Positions 1 through 10,402 of a stretch of 64,000 bases of DNA are shown here, piece by piece. Where the stretch lies: positions 21,000,822 to 21,064,821 of the forward strand of contig CAIIXF020000008.1 of assembly GCA_903813345.2 (NCBI GenBank), in the 5' to 3' direction. The notes below the pieces were generated by a model. That model was not told the origin of the DNA. It worked only from the letters and a program-made list of their open reading frames with translations, and ran no database searches. The DNA is from Owenia fusiformis. Lineage: Eukaryota > Annelida > Polychaeta > Sabellida > Oweniidae. The position numbers were made by a program, and so were the translations under genes. Each line of letters begins with the position of its first letter. Position 1 is the stretch's first letter.

Positions 1-589
1 TCTATTCTTAAACGGTTTAACTAAATCATAATATTTAATTCTATTTAATTAAGTATCAGCATTTTAATTAAGCTTTACATTGTAGATAATAGGGATTTTA
101 CTAAGGATTTGTAAAATGGTGTTATTCATCTTTAAATTGAATTCAGGGTCAGTGGAATCTACTGTATGCATCATTAAGACCAAATGTATGCTATTGTCAT
201 AAATAGTGCTTTGGGGAAGAATTACAGTACAGACTTTGACTCTTAGTATAGCTACAACCCCCATGACCCCCTCCCACTACTTGTCTACACAGGTATGAAA
301 ACTTCTCACACAGGAGGGAGTGTCTGGAAGTGTGTAGGGGGGACACAAAGGCTTGTAGCTATACTACTGACTCTTTGCTTATATCTTTGAGGTAAAGTTC
401 TCCGCTGGACACAATAACTGAATATTGTTTACTCATGATACTGTCCATTGCTCACTCATGCTATTGTATGATTTTGTTCAGCCATGATATATGTATTGCC
501 TATTGATATTTTCCACTCATGGCACTCTGGCATTGCACAACAATATTGTTCCCTCACAGATGATATTGCCCTAGGATATTGTTCCTTAA
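1..589. other. Gene-free stretch with a small inverted-repeat element and decayed repeat edge
   Basis: No credible coding region is seen. The 13-base motif AGTATAGCTACAA at 245-257 returns inverted at 353-365, so 245-365 may be a ~120-bp MITE-like element. From about 430 onward the sequence contains degenerate pieces of the 29-bp unit that forms the array starting near 590, so this is the decayed edge of that array. Confidence 0.5.
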
Positions 590-1560
590 TAATGTTGCCC
601 AATGATATTGATCTGTCATTCTTTGCCCAATGATATTGATCCATCATTGTATTGCCTAAATCGTATTGATCCATCATGGTATTGCCAAATCATATTGATC
701 AGTCATTGTTTTGCCCAATGATATTGATCCATCATTGTTTTGCCCAATGATATTGATCCATCATCGTTTTGCCCAATGATATTGATCCATCATTGTTTTG
801 CACAATGATATTGATCCATCATTGTTTTGCCCAATGATATTGATCCATCGTTGTTTGCCCAATGATATTGATCCATCGTTGTTTGCCCAATGATATTGAC
901 TCTTCATTATATTGCCCAAATCATGTTGATCCATCATTGTTTTGCCCAATGATATTGATCCATCATTGTTTTGCCCAATGATATTGATCCATCATTGTTT
1001 TGCCTAATGATATTGATCCATCATTGTTTTGCCCAATGATATTGATCCGTCATTGTATTGCCAAACCATATTGATCCGTCATTGTTTTGCCCAATGATAT
1101 TGATCCATCATTGTTTTGTCCAATGATATTGATCCATCATTGTTTTGCCTAATGATATTGATCCATCATTGTTTTGCCCAATGATATTGATCCATCATTG
1201 TTTTGCCCAATGATATTGATCCATCATTGTTTTGCCCAATGATATTGATCCATCATTGTTTTGCTCAATGATATTGATCCATCATTGTTTTGCCCAATGA
1301 TATTGATCCATCATTGTTTTGCCCAATGATATTGATCCATCATTGTTTTGCCCAATGATATTGATCCATCATTGTTTTGCCCAATGATATTGATCCGTCA
1401 TTGTATTGCCAAATCATATTGATCCATCATTGTTTTGCCCAATGATATTGATCCATCATTGTTTTGTCCAATGATATTGATCCATCATTGTTTTGCCCAA
1501 TGATATTGATCCATCATTGTTTTGCCCAATGATATTGATCCATCATTGTTTTGCCCAACA
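590..1560. repeat. 29-bp minisatellite array
   Basis: About 33 head-to-tail copies of a 29-base unit containing TGATATTGATCCATCATTG followed by TTTTGCCCAA. Copies are near-identical in the centre (1090-1555) and more divergent at the left edge, as expected of an array homogenised by unequal exchange. Variant units with a shorter linker (around 660, 910, 1060 and 1405) recur at intervals. The period is not a multiple of three and the short ORFs across it are by-products. There are no unique spacers, so it is not a CRISPR-like array. Confidence 0.95.
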
Positions 1561-1689
1561 GTCAATACTGACTCCAGACTATGTATACAGAGTTAGGAAT
1601 AAAGAAGTACCTGGAGCAAACCAATATTTAAGCAGAATAAAAAATGCCATAATTACCAAGTTATATTTGCTTTGCCATTAGCTTCTGAT

Positions 1690-1985
1690 GAAATGTCTAG
1701 TGATTCTGGAGTGGTCTGTCTAGGGCGCAAGAGTCTACTGGCGACAACACTCAAATGGACATGACCTATACATGATGACATCAAACATCAAAGCTAGGGT
1801 GTCTTTATAGCCATTAGTACATGATGACATCACACATTGCTGTAGGGTGTCTACGAGAGACTGTCGACCAGATTCAATAGTCGTCATTGGTGAATGATGA
1901 CATCACACATTGGAGTAGAGTATCTAGGGGGTATTGTCGACCAGACTTAATAGCCCTTACTGGTACATGATTACATCACACAGGA
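1690..1985. repeat. Degenerate tandem repeat (GATGACATCACACATTG units)
   Basis: The motif CATGATGACATCACACATTG or a variant occurs near 1771, 1821, 1890 and 1966. Between copies a second motif, GTCGACCAGAYTYAATAG, recurs at about 1864 and 1938. This reads as a short, old tandem repeat of roughly 50-77-bp spacing. No coding potential is seen. Confidence 0.6.
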
Positions 1986-2120
1986 AAGTTTTTCAGTTTT
2001 TGGCGTCCATACTTGAGTTAATATACCTAAAAGAATAATAACAAATTGTTGAAGAATTACAGGATAATGGCAAATAATGAATGAGCTGGGAGACAGAATG
2101 CAAGCAGCATAATTTTCACA

Positions 2121-2294
2121 AGAATTAACATGCAAAATGTCACCACCTGCCATTTGTTACAGACACTGACCACCATTGTCACAAAACATGGAACACTAAC
2201 TGCTGAACACTGAACACCAACCACCAAACACCATCTACAAAAAATTGGAGAATATAACAATAGTCACACTGTCACCACTTGTTGTGGTGAAGTA
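2121..2294 (+). mobile_element. Hairpin-ended short element (family A), copy 1
   Basis: Family A elements begin near AAGGCATTAACATG, continue into AAAATGTCACCACC, contain a TTGTTACAGACACTGAA-like middle and an AACACCATCCACAAAAA stretch, and end in a hairpin of the form ATGTCACCACT...GTGGTGACAT. This copy has the left block at 2121-2150 and a diverged terminal hairpin at 2270-2290. Eight further full or partial copies lie in the window. The terminal hairpin, and the tandem repeats inside two copies, suggest a non-autonomous Helitron/Helentron-like or MITE element. The class is inference. Confidence 0.7.
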
Positions 2295-2404
2295 AAAATG
2301 GGAGAACTTCTGTACAAAGAAACTAATATAATATGATAGCACCAGTATTTATCGTATGGTTTGTAAAAAATGAAGCCTTCTGATTGGTCAGTTCTTGTGC
2401 TGTA

Positions 2405-2648
2405 CCAATCTGTATTGCTACTGAGATTGTCCCTATTGATCATCTCCGACGCAATACAGAAAATATTGGTACGGAGGGGACATTCTCAGTAGCAATACAG
2501 AGGATCACACGATAAAAACGCCACAGAAAGATTTGAAGTGCAATACAGCATATATTCTGTCTTGATATTCTGTATTGGCACTCGACTTCATCTCGTTCCA
2601 ATACGGAATTTCTTGAGCAGAATATATCCTGTATTGCACTTCAAATCA
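2405..2648. repeat. Two adjacent ~100-bp palindromes
   Basis: The first palindrome pairs TCTGTATTGCTACTGAGA (2409-2426) with its complement at 2484-2501. The second pairs TTTGAAGTGCAATACAG (2532-2548) with its complement at 2629-2645. Both share the core word CAATACAG/CTGTATTG, so they are probably related modules. They may be the ends or halves of one ~240-bp foldback MITE. No gene is seen in the flanks 2295-2404 and 2649-3109. Confidence 0.75.
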
Positions 2649-3109
2649 TTCAATAACTTATAGTACTAGAATGTAGTGTCTTAAAATACAAAAAGAGTTC
2701 ACAATATCATTCCGTATAATTTTATGTTTGACCAATACATTTGCCACGAACAATATGGTCGAGTAATCTACTGGAAATACTTGTTTTTTATAATGGCATA
2801 CCATAAAATATAGCAATGAATGCTACATAAAAATGTCAGTCAATATCTATAAACTTTTTGCATTGATAATGTTTTTATGGAACTATTTGCCTCTTGATAA
2901 TAACATTAAATAGGTCAAATAGTGAGGCAGACATAAAATGAATGTGCATCAGGCCTGATACAAACAACAGTTTCATCTGAACCAATGTTGACAACCAACA
3001 AACTGACCAAATGAACAGATGGACTGCCATATAAACACCTTGGCTAATCTATATGATTTTCAGTATGCATTTTATATTAGGCTATTATTAATCAAGGATG
3101 TCTTGCATT

Positions 3110-3362
3110 GCATAGGCGTAGCTAGGGGGTGCCATAACCAATAGAAAATAAAATCATGAGAAAAAATCATGAAGAAAAGAGCTTTTTATTTGGGGCTTCA
3201 AGCTCAATTTTGAAGGAAGTTGCATCAGTTTTTGTAAAATTCAAAATAAATCTTATTTTTGACTTGTTTATGGCACAATCGCACCCCCTCTGACTGAAAA
3301 TCAAAATATTTTTGGCTATCGCACCCCCTCCCCCCTGAATGAAAGCTGACTACGCCCCTGCA
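3110..3362. mobile_element. MITE-like element with GGGGCGTAG-type ends (family C)
   Basis: The left end reads ATAGGCGTAGCTAGGGGGTG. The right end is CTGACTACGCCCCTGC, approximately the inverted complement. The interior contains two further C-rich stretches (GCACCCCCTC) near 3280 and 3320. It is non-coding. A longer relative with similar degenerate ends is at 29722-30528. Confidence 0.6.
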
Positions 3363-3512
3363 TTAATCAACAATATATGCACATATACACAAAAGGATGG
3401 ACTGGACAGAAAGATTCATTTCCACCCCAAACCTGATTTGATATTATAATTAAAAATAGATGTTAAAAGCACAGACTATGAATCAGGATGAGAGGGTAAA
3501 TCATCTTGAAAT

Positions 3513-3713
3513 GCAGGCCCGTAGCCAGGATTTGCCAAGGGGGGTTCACTTTTTGAAAAACTACAGGAGGGGTTCACTTGTGACAATTTTGGTCCAAAAA
3601 TGGCCAAAATCACTTAAAAAGTGCTCAGAATAGCGAGAAACTGCATGAACTCAAAGATTTTTTGGCCATGGGGCGGAGTTCGAACCCATTGCCCCCCCCT
3701 GGCTTCGGACCTG
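3513..3713. mobile_element. MITE-like element, CAGGCCCGTAGCCAGG family (B), copy 1
   Basis: It begins GCAGGCCCGTAGCCAGG and ends with CCTGGCTTCGGACCTG, an imperfect inverted terminal repeat. The interior words (GGGGTTCACTT, AAAAGTGCTCAGAAT, CATG...TTTTGGCCA) recur in the copies at 9655, 14430 and 31145, and more weakly at 43573. It is non-coding. Ends starting with CAGG would fit a hAT-type non-autonomous element, but no target-site duplication is clear here. Confidence 0.75.
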
Positions 3714-4512
3714 AAATGTATTGGTTTTTGCGGAGCAATTGGATAAAGAAGTCCCAAATTCAAAGAAAAAAAAATCTTGTTTTCTTAAAAACAATGCTCT
3801 AGTCATTAAAATTGCTTTCTTATAAGCTGACAGATAAAGAGAAAATCTGGGCCTTGGAGAACACATTAACATTAGATTCTTCATTATCAAAGCTGGATTA
3901 TAGTGGAGTATCTAGCCAGAGGTCTTCTAATCTCCCTCATCCACTTTCTGCACCTTTCAAAGTATTCAGAACACTAAATAATAAACTAGGATGATCATGT
4001 TACTCAATTAATGACATCAAGGAAATATGTTCATATAAAACACACATATTTCATTGTTTATGTTATTCCGTTTTTAGTGAAATTAAAGTGGAATAACGAA
4101 ATTTTTGTCTCATTTTTTAAGGTACAGCAATAAAGATATGACTCTAATATACGCAATATCTTATGGGGAATCTTTTCTCGAATTTTCATTACTCCTCAAG
4201 TTTTAAAAGCAAGCCTGACATTTGTGATGGCTCATTTAATAAATGTAATAAGGCATCTTCTTGGAGTAAAGGGACACCACTAAAGTATGGCCAAATTACC
4301 GAGGTGCCCATATATGGTTACCAGTTTTCGCTACCAGGTGGCTTATTTAATCATCACAGGTGGAGGTCATTATTGAAGTAATAAGAAAAGTCAAATGTGA
4401 ACATTTATGTTGCAAGAAACAGTCATCAAGAGATAAGGTGAATTACATTGAATGTACTGAATGGAAAAGGTCATCATTTGATCTCAGACTGTATACATTA
4501 TACAAGACTGAA
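3714..4512. other. Gene-free stretch
   Basis: Only short ORFs with no recognisable motif. A 30-base piece near 4316-4350 (GGTTACCAG...CTACCAGGTGGCTTA) resembles one end of the dispersed repeat found at 24421-24700 and 43009-43287. Confidence 0.5.
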
Positions 4513-4660
4513 CAAGGCATTAACAAGCAAAATGTCACCACCTATCATTTGTATACAGACACTGAATGCCAAACACCAACTAACAGATACCAAACACCAA
4601 CTGCTGAACAATGTCCACAAAATAGTTGGAGACTATAACAATAGTGGTGGTGACCAAAAA
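4513..4660 (+). mobile_element. Hairpin-ended short element (family A), copy 2
   Basis: Left block ACAAGGCATTAACAAGCAAAATGTCACCACC at 4513-4543 (two joined conserved words), then ACAGACACTGAATGCC, and the end TAGTGGTGGTGACC. The 5' half of the terminal hairpin is lost. Two short ORFs across it are incidental. Confidence 0.7.
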
Positions 4661-7600
4661 ACTAATAATGAAAATAATTCCTATGGAACTGTTATTTAAC
4701 ATTATACATTGCTCAAGTTGTAATGTCCCATTGTGAGGTACCATACTCCATGGCAGTGCTAGTCTTCAACATACCACTGCGGCATGTAAATCTTTCACCT
4801 ATTTTCAACAAATTTTGACTATTTCTCGATCTACTCGCCTCAGTGTCTATTCAGAGACACTGTCATGGGAGTTCAGTGAGATACCACAAGGTAATGGTCA
4901 CATACAAGCAAAAATTATAATATAAATTGTACTGCAGTATATGTCCTTTATTCCTCTATTCCAATGGATATCAACCTACAACTCATAATCATGATTCAAA
5001 CTTTCCACATGTTGCTATACTACAAGATTCAGTATTGCTACTATACTCTAATCCCCTGTAAAAGAGAATAAATTGCAGGATAAATTGATGGAAAATCTCC
5101 CAAATGTATTACATCCCTTGACAGCGTATTTTTGTGTACCATATAATTGCATGCATATCATTGCTCTCAATCAAAAGAATGAGAGCAATAACAAAACACA
5201 CACAAAAGATTAAGCATGAAATCAAACCCCTAAAATATGTAGAAACTCAGACAGTACATTGAGTCTAATAATTAAAGGTACAATTGTCTATTTTAAATTT
5301 CCAAGACACACTAACAGGTTTCATTTGATTAAACACACTTCCCAAGGGATTTATAAAAAAGTTTGGATCGTATAATAAATTGCTTGAACATCAAAATCCC
5401 ATTCCAACTATTTTATCTTTATAAACTGTTTTTTCTATTGATTTGGTTCTCAGTATATATACAATATTAGCTGTACAGTTTTTATAATATAAATATTTCA
5501 ACTGTTTTAAACACAGTATTGTACTTCATGTCTCACTGGTGATCCACTTGATTACGTTGGTTACTGAAACAAACCGTTTCGGTAACAATATGTCGGAACC
5601 TCAAAAGTAGGACTTTTTTTCCTCATTTCATGCGTTGTGGGCAGAATTCTCACGAAATTTTTTATCACAAACGTGTGTCAGTATCATATGTTTAAGAAAA
5701 TGTAAATGTTTGCGAAGAAATAGTTTAGAAGACAAAAGAATCGTCAATTTAATACCTCATTTAAGTTACGAAAACGGAATCGGCTAGAAATGCACATCTT
5801 ACCGGTTTTTTCGAATTACCGTTTATCTTGCTTCGATGACATTTCTTCTATTTTTAACAAAGTAAACCAAATCATGAAAATCTGACAAAATCAAAGCTGA
5901 CTATTGCCAAGGAAACAATAACTCATAAAATCTGAAATATCCGCAACCATCGTTCATAATAATAATAATAATTTTATATCTTCATTTTTATCGCAAATTG
6001 ATTCAGGCTTTCGTTGCATTAGGAGATGTTTATGGAGCAGATTCACACCTTAAAGCCTCATGAAATTGAAGATCAAAGGTTTTCCTTCTTGAATGTCTTT
6101 CTCACTTTTATTTCTGTCTTTAATCCTGTCTGCTTAAAAGATAATCAATAATCTGATGAATCTTTTCAGCAATCCAGAGGTCTTGATTACTTTTCTCTAA
6201 TGTTGCCCTTAATGCTTATAAAGTTTTGTCACAATAAAATAATGTGGAATTCCTGATGTTTCAGAATATGGCATTAAAACATGGAATTTTATTTAAGTCT
6301 TGCATGTACAGATGTACATGTACATACCCCCTCCCTCACATGCTCAGTAAGGGGGTAGAGGGCACTGAGACTATTATAGCAGGAGACGGATACATTTTAA
6401 CATGGACTGGAACTAGGCATACAGCATTTGCTTGAAAATATGCTTTAAAAATTCATGTATACTAAACTTCCAAAATCATGAAAATACATCTTGTTACCCA
6501 CTGTTGACCATTAATTCATGTAATTGTAAATTTCACAAAAGAATAATTTCATAGTTTTCCAAAATGTTTAAAAAAATTCTTGCCAGTTCATATCATCTTG
6601 ATATCTATTCACACGAAATAACAATAACCTCCTTTCTAATATCAGTATTTCACACTGCAAGGTTACCACAACCTTTCAAAGAACTAAAGGAAATTACATT
6701 TCATACTCCTCAAGTCTGGAAAACTCATAAAAATAGATATTGTTGTTTTTCATTCGAAATTTGCATTAATTATTCATAAAGGTTGGTCTCTACTGGAACT
6801 GAATAGTTCTGAATGTAACCACAAGGTGGCAGCACCAACTAAAGCAAGCATTCAGACGACATTGGAATAAGATTATAAATGTGTAAAAAATATTATTTTC
6901 ACAAATATGATAGACAGTATGTTTAGTAAATAAAGATACAAAGTCTCTTTCGTTGCTTTGTCTCCTATGATCCAGCATTAATATTAAAATTCTGAATTCA
7001 TCCATATCACCAAATTATATAAAAATCAGTATTAATTGTCATATGTTTTTGTGAAATAGCATTCATTACATTTCAATAAAACTGACTTCAAAATGAAGAC
7101 ATGGACATGTGAGGATGATCAAACATGTAAAATCTCAACAGTGAAGATGAAAGTTGTCACAATATTTTCAAACAGTCAAAGATACCAGTGTTTGTTTTTA
7201 TCTATAAGTCCAAAGTGGTTGAATGATGAGAGAAAATAAACTTAGAGGTTGGGGTTTTCCTCCTTCCTCAGTATAGCTGACCACAGGCACAGATATGTTA
7301 CAATCTCACCCCTCTATACTCTGTGGGCTACTCCTCTTTTTTTATTTATCATACTGTATTGTGGAATTCCCCCTCCCAAGAATCATTATTCGTTATATTG
7401 TATTGTGAAATCCTGGAATCATTCACATTGGGGCATAGCACATGATGTGGTTGTTATAGTACCGAAGGAATACAATCTCTTGGAAATAACCCATGGGTAT
7501 GAATTCCCAGGCATTTCAAGGCAAATAGTACAAGCCACTTCACACCATATTTGTTCATACTCAACTTCTCAATACCAAATGAACAACCAGTCTGCGTTCA

Positions 7601-9654
7601 TGGCAACAAACACGACATAAAAAAGGTTTCAAATTATAGTAATTAATAAAAATGAAATGCATAAAAAGTTTATAGATTTTCATTAGAGTGCAATGTAGGG
7701 TCATAAATTCACTTGTACACAACAACAAAATGGCATGTTCTCCTCTAAATGACCTAATATTTTACCTTTTCTGATTCTAAAATGTGACAGATGTTTCTAA
7801 AGGAATCTGATAGTTGCCCAGGCATCAACGCTATTAGTCACTGTTCTTATCACCAGAGGCCTCCACTGCATAGTCTCGTCAATTCCAAAACCTGCGTAAA
7901 AGTAAATCAATACATTTACTATAATCACAAATGCAGCTTGTTTTGCAATCTTGAGACCTGTTGTCCTTACGTAAGTATTTTCTCTTCAGATATATACTAT
8001 ACAATGTATATATAATCCCCACAGATAATCATTTTAGATACTTTTGATTACTGCAAAATGATGTTAAATGGTTGGCATGGAGATGAATGAATTAACATCC
8101 CATTGTCTCCTGAAGGAGAAGCCTTTTTATGAGGTATATTCCACTAACTTGGTCAGCACACTTCTAAATTTTCCAACTTTTTGATATATTTAGGCATTCT
8201 GATCCTATATTCAGATATTCCAGAGGATGAAACAACATTAGCAAAATGCAATGGCTTGTGCTTCTGGTGAATCTTAATTTTATATAATATATCCATCCAT
8301 CTTTTATTTGCTGCCCTGATGTATCCATGTATTTAATTTGACTGTTTTTCCTGGATACACTACAATTAAATGTATAAATCCCACTCTATATCAATATGTA
8401 GGAATAATATTTATCTGTATATTGCTCATCCATGTTTTTTGGCATAATTATAATTCAATGACTGATCCATGTATATAAACCCCTTCTCTGAAAAGTATAT
8501 AATCCAAACATGTGTTGATGCCACAAACACTATCAAAGAACTGACTAAAATATGTTGAAATAATCGGAATAAAGGCAGAAATATATAAATATAGAAATGA
8601 TGTCATGGTTATTATATTAGTCATGGGCGAGCCTGAGCAGATAAGTCATATAAACGCACGATCTACAAGCAGCGAAACACTCAAAATCGAACATCTGGCA
8701 TATTTACATTGTATCGCTTAGTCAAAGATTTGATTATTTTATCTTAACTGGTCGTGAAATATATCACAATGGTAGAGATATAGGGTCTATATTCTGTGTA
8801 GGATCACTGTGACATTATTTGAAAGAGTTGGTATATTGTTCTTAAAAAGACAGATGTTAGTTTTCATTTGTTATTTTTTGTAAAGAAATGCAGGTAATGA
8901 AAATATACACAACGGCTAAATGGATTTATTTTGCAGATTATATGGCTACATTCAGTTTTGTTGCTATTTGTAGGTTTGAAAAGACAGATTGGCTCCATAA
9001 AATTGATAGATTGAGTATTTGTTATATTCAAAAATAAAAAAAATCCCTGAAAGGATTGATGAAAATCCACCAAGATCCAAATAAACAGAATTTTGTTAAA
9101 ATAGTTCCAATTTCAGGTGTTGAGAATGAACTTAACCTCTTACTGTCAAATGAATCAAAACTAACATACAGCCCCCTCCCTAAATACACATGTAAGCAAT
9201 TAACATTAAATCAAGCGAATAATCTTAAGATCCAGGCAGAAAATCTTCACATTTTGCCTGTCAAATTCTTGTAGGAGTTGAAAATTATTGGGATATCAAG
9301 TGGCTGATTAGAACAGGTAGTGGACATCTTGTTATTTATTGTTATACATTAAGCAGTTATTGTCATCTCTAATCACCCATTGTTGTATCTGAGTAGGAAT
9401 CTTATACGGCTTTGTTTTCATACGAATTTGAGATGTTAATTGAATTTGGAATAATTGGATCTGATTTTACTGATTGGGGAACAAATTCAGTGAAAGCAGA
9501 TTTTCTTTGGTATAATCTTTATAATGAATAATGTTCATATTTGAAGAACTAATGAGTAACGGAATGAAATTATTAAACAAATAGATTTCTATTATCTCTG
9601 TTGATTGCCACTTGTATCAAATTAATTTGTTTGTATCAAATTGTTGATACCTAT
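4661..9654. other. 5-kb gene-free AT-rich stretch
   Basis: No ORF here shows a recognisable domain, paired splice sites or codon structure. The longest (7249-7620, 123 residues) has no motif I recognise. There is a short AAT trinucleotide run near 5957 and a palindromic word GTTACTGAAAC/GTTTCGGTAAC at about 5560-5583. It could be intergenic DNA or the intron of a gene outside the window. Confidence 0.55.
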
Positions 9655-10162
9655 CAGGCCCATAGCCAAGGGCCATCCCCAGGCCTGTCAACTTGGGAAC
9701 ACCTAACATGAGTGACTTGGAAATGTTGAACACCTCCCCTCAAAATGTGAATTCGTGACATATACGTACTTCGCGTGTAAATTCCGAACAAAATGCGTTC
9801 GTTTTTTCGGCGTTCGTATTTTTGCTGTGTAGACGAACTTTTTTATAAATTTTTCTACAGAAATATTTTTGCTTGACAATTACCAGGTAAAATGCGTATT
9901 TGCGTGACATTTTCTGTCACGCAAAAATACCTGGCGTGACTTCAAATTCTTCAGCAAATGCGTGACAAATACGCAAATTGCGGGACAGTTGACAGGCCTG
10001 CATCCCCCCAGCCAGAAATTCTTTCAAAATCATGCAGTTTTTCGCCATTCTGAGCACTTTCTGCATGATTTTTTTGCCAAAAATGTTAAAAAGCTCCCCC
10101 CTTGGAAAAAGCTGCCCCCTTGGTAAAACCGTTCCCCCTGGTAAATCCTGGCTATAGGCCTG
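9655..10162. mobile_element. Family B MITE-like element, copy interrupted by another MITE
   Basis: The left end CAGGCCCATAGCCAAGG (9655-9671) and right end CCTGGCTATAGGCCTG (10147-10162) are inverted ends of family B. The interior right of 10007 (CAGAAATTCTTTCAAAATCATGCAG) closely matches the copy at 43573-43742. A 320-bp element sits between 9680 and 10000. Confidence 0.75.
9680..10000. mobile_element. hAT-like MITE inserted in family B element
   Basis: Inverted ends: CAGGCCTGTCAACTTGG at 9680 and AGTTGACAGGCCTG ending at 10000. CATCCCC lies on both sides (9674-9680 and 10001-10007), consistent with a 7-8-bp target-site duplication; CAGG-type ends also fit hAT. The interior has short inverted words such as TGCGTATTTGCGTGACA and TGTCACGCAAAAATAC (9894-9930). 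No transposase is encoded. Confidence 0.7.
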
Positions 10163-10297
10163 CCTATATTGAATAAGGGGAAATGGGAGAATTGGCAAAT
10201 TTAAACAACATATCAATTCCCTATTTGACAATTAGAGGCAAGCGGACATTAGCACATCTATGTAGCCATCAAACTCTGTGATGTATTTCAAGGTTCA

Positions 10298-10402
10298 ACA
10301 AAGCATTAGCATGAAAAATGTCACCACCTGCCATTTGTTACAGATACTGAACACCAACCACCGAATGCCGAATACCATCCACTTCTGGTGGTGACAAAAA
10401 AA
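10298..10402 (+). mobile_element. Hairpin-ended short element (family A), copy 3
   Basis: Contains the left block AACAAAGCATTAGCATG plus AAAATGTCACCACC, the TTGTTACAGATACTGAACACC middle and the end CTTCTGGTGGTGACA. It is about 105 bp and shorter than the other complete copies, so it has an internal deletion. Confidence 0.7.

Noticed and set aside
590-1560. CRISPR-like appearance of a regular ~29-bp repeat
   Set aside because: Units are directly contiguous with no unique spacers, and the window is eukaryotic.
3670-3700. GTTCGAACCC, a tRNA B-box-like word
   Set aside because: It is part of the family B element; no matching A box or cloverleaf around it, and the same holds near 14592 and 54030.
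7249-7620. 123-codon ORF in the gene-free region
   Set aside because: No domain, signal peptide or splice context that I can recognise; length is within what random AT-rich DNA gives over 64 kb.
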